This document shows, piece after piece, positions 62,797 to 64,000 of a stretch of 64,000 bases of DNA. The stretch comes from SMWC01 sp045561055. Lineage in GTDB: Bacteria > Pseudomonadota > Gammaproteobacteria > Steroidobacterales > Rariloculaceae. Made by a program: the position numbers and the translations under genes. A model generated the notes under the pieces. That model worked only from the letters and a program-made list of their open reading frames with translations. It did no database searches and was not told the origin of the DNA. Each line of letters opens with the position of its first letter. Position 1 is the first letter of the stretch. The DNA is taken from NCBI GenBank assembly GCA_045561055.1, contig JBJKYL010000013.1, forward strand, positions 1 to 64,000. Reading direction: 5' to 3'.

Positions 62797-63190
62797 AGTT
62801 TGGGTTCATTAGCCGGTGCTGAAAAATTACAAGTCTGGTGTGCGTAGACTAGGCTACACACTTTTCCGCAGTGTTTTGCTTGTGCTTATCTCTTATTGAA
62901 TCGATCCGACGAGTCTTTCGTCAAGAGAAAACTAGCGGATTAATACTACATGTAAAAAAAGAAGTTAGACACACTGTGACGAAACGCAAAAAAGGTTTCC
63001 ACTAGCCGAACTACAAGATGGGATAAAGAAAAGTAGGGTAGTTAACTCTCGTGGCGAGAACGGGCCCTATGTCCACACTCGGCTATCATTGGCTTTACCA
63101 GTTGCTTCAATTGGAGCAACATGTGTCGTTCTATAGAGTAGGCTGTAGCGCACCCTGGGCCCTCTCTATCATGTTTGGGAGAAAAGCACG
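62797..63190. other. Divergent gap without a recognised gene
   Basis: 394 bases between the divergent acyl-CoA dehydrogenase and M55 peptidase genes. It holds a near-perfect 20-bp palindrome at 63101-63120 and otherwise only short frames without family features. Confidence 0.5.
63101..63120. promoter_or_regulatory. 20-bp near-perfect palindrome, candidate operator
   Basis: GTTGCT, T, CAATTG, G, AGCAAC: symmetric except at one pair of positions. It lies 70 bases before the M55 peptidase start. Symmetry and size fit a dimeric regulator; none is encoded nearby. Confidence 0.35.
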
Positions 63191-64000
63191 ATGAAACACA
63201 GAAAAATAATGCCATTTTTTGCGCTGGCAGTAATAACAACTAACGCGTTAGCTCAGGACGGCCTGAAGATTTATATATCCGCCGACATGGAAGGCGTAGT
63301 TGGTGTCGTTACTTCGGATCAGCTCAATCCGAGTGGGTTCGAATATGCACGCTTTCGCGAGTTCCTCACCGCCGAGGTCAATGCGACTATCGAGGCGGCA
63401 AGAGCCGCCGGCGCGACAGAGTTCTTGATCAGCGATTCTCACGGTAATGGTCAGAATTTACTGATCGAAAGGTTGCCAGATGACGTTATGGTCGTGCGTT
63501 CCTGGCCACGCGAGCTCGGAATGATGGAAGGAATCGATGAGAGTTTCGATGGCGTTATCTTTATTGGTTATCACGCCAGTACCGCGAACACACAGGGTGT
63601 CCGTGCGCACACAATGTCGAGTGCGAACATAACGGGCCTGCGTTTGAATGGTATGTCTATGTCCGAGGGCAGCATCAACGCGGCAATTGCGGGGCAATTC
63701 GGCGTGCCGGTCATTATGGTCTCGGGTGATGATGTCACAATCGAGGAGAGCCGCTCGATAATCGGTGATATCGAAGGCGCTGTCGTGAAATGGGCGAGAG
63801 GGTTTCATTCAGCCCAAACATTGACACCTGAGGCCGGTTACGAAGTCATCCGTGCTACAACGAATTCGGCCATCGAACGTATTGAAGATTTCGAACCGTA
63901 TGTGCTCGATACGCCGGTTGAGCTTGAGCTGAGCCTTAAACACTATCGGGCTGTGGAGCTCTTGTCCTATCTGTCAAACGTTGAGCGGGTCGATTCGCAC
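63191..64000 (+). CDS. M55 family D-aminopeptidase (DppA-like), exported, partial
   Basis: 270 codons, running off the right edge. The signal peptide (1-22) ends NALA. The mature start LKIYISADMEGVVGVV (about 25-40) carries the M55 signature with metal Asp and Glu, followed by the FLISDSHGNGQNLL block (about 78-91) with metal His, and GYHASTANTQG (about 121-131). M55 enzymes are zinc aminopeptidases cleaving N-terminal D-amino acids, usually cytoplasmic; a signal peptide points to the periplasm and to scavenging of D-amino-acid peptides or peptidoglycan parts. Confidence 0.87.
   Translation, partial: MKHRKIMPFFALAVITTNALAQDGLKIYISADMEGVVGVVTSDQLNPSGFEYARFREFLTAEVNATIEAARAAGATEFLISDSHGNGQNLLIERLPDDVMVVRSWPRELGMMEGIDESFDGVIFIGYHASTANTQGVRAHTMSSANITGLRLNGMSMSEGSINAAIAGQFGVPVIMVSGDDVTIEESRSIIGDIEGAVVKWARGFHSAQTLTPEAGYEVIRATTNSAIERIEDFEPYVLDTPVELELSLKHYRAVELLSYLSNVERVDSH

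Noticed and set aside
1..64000. CRISPR arrays, rRNA, IS elements, riboswitches of known type
   Set aside because: Looked for regularly spaced repeats, transposase motifs and familiar RNA cores; none were recognised by eye.

Overview
The window looks like a chromosomal piece of a heterotrophic gammaproteobacterium, probably marine or living with a marine host. The strongest evidence is a housekeeping block at about 44.3-54.0 kb with the Pseudomonas-like order yebC-ruvC-ruvA-ruvB-ybgC-tolQ-tolR-tolA-tolB-pal-cpoB-queE-queC-tRNA-Lys. The rest is accessory metabolism rich in exported proteins: sulfatases, DUF6152-family proteins, a tannase-like esterase, sodium symporters and a tripartite tricarboxylate transporter. 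No rRNA, CRISPR array, integrase or transposase was recognised.

Layout. 0-3.6 kb: minus-strand genes for DUF6152-type secreted proteins and an exported metallo-beta-lactamase-fold enzyme with an inserted EF-hand pair, after the tail of another such protein. 3.8-16.8 kb: a catabolic region (GlcG/HbpS-like protein, TctCBA transporter, two Gfo/Idh/MocA oxidoreductases, tartrate/malate-type dehydrogenase, M24 peptidase-like enzyme, sodium symporter, frameshifted 2-oxoglutarate oxygenase). Inside it sits a probable AhpD-like selenoprotein with an in-frame TGA at the second position of a CxxC motif. 17.1-20.6 kb: a 2-oxoacid dehydrogenase operon (E1 alpha, E1 beta, E2) behind a structured leader. 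20.7-21.8 kb: a broken PepSY-type gene. 22.1-31.3 kb: a membrane-anchored wHTH regulator, an exported NADP-binding reductase, an exported methyltransferase, an AcuI-like reductase, alr, FNR, fabA and a DUF4212/symporter pair. 31.3-33.8 kb: two DUF6152 paralogues flanking tRNA-Arg(CCT). 33.9-42.6 kb: sugar permease plus ribokinase, sulfatase, tannase-like esterase, DUF5916 barrel protein and a lipoprotein cytochrome c. 42.7-54.0 kb: lpd and the housekeeping block. 54.3-61.5 kb: an accessory stretch beyond tRNA-Lys (two sulfatases, DHA2 efflux pump, small secreted proteins, another DUF6152 protein). 61.6-64 kb: glutaryl-CoA-type acyl-CoA dehydrogenase and the start of an M55 D-aminopeptidase.

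How the genes work together. The E1/E2 operon has no E3 beside it; the dihydrolipoyl dehydrogenase 22 kb away is the likely partner. TctCBA and the neighbouring oxidoreductases suggest uptake and oxidation of a carboxylated or sugar-acid substrate. Sulfatases, tannase and symporters suggest use of sulfated or esterified organic matter. The most noteworthy observations are the candidate selenoprotein with a SECIS-like hairpin, the DUF6152 set in which every predicted mature protein starts with His-His, the EF-hand insertion in a metallo-hydrolase, and the leader RNA of the dehydrogenase operon. All calls rest on reading the sequence and on family knowledge; no database search was run.
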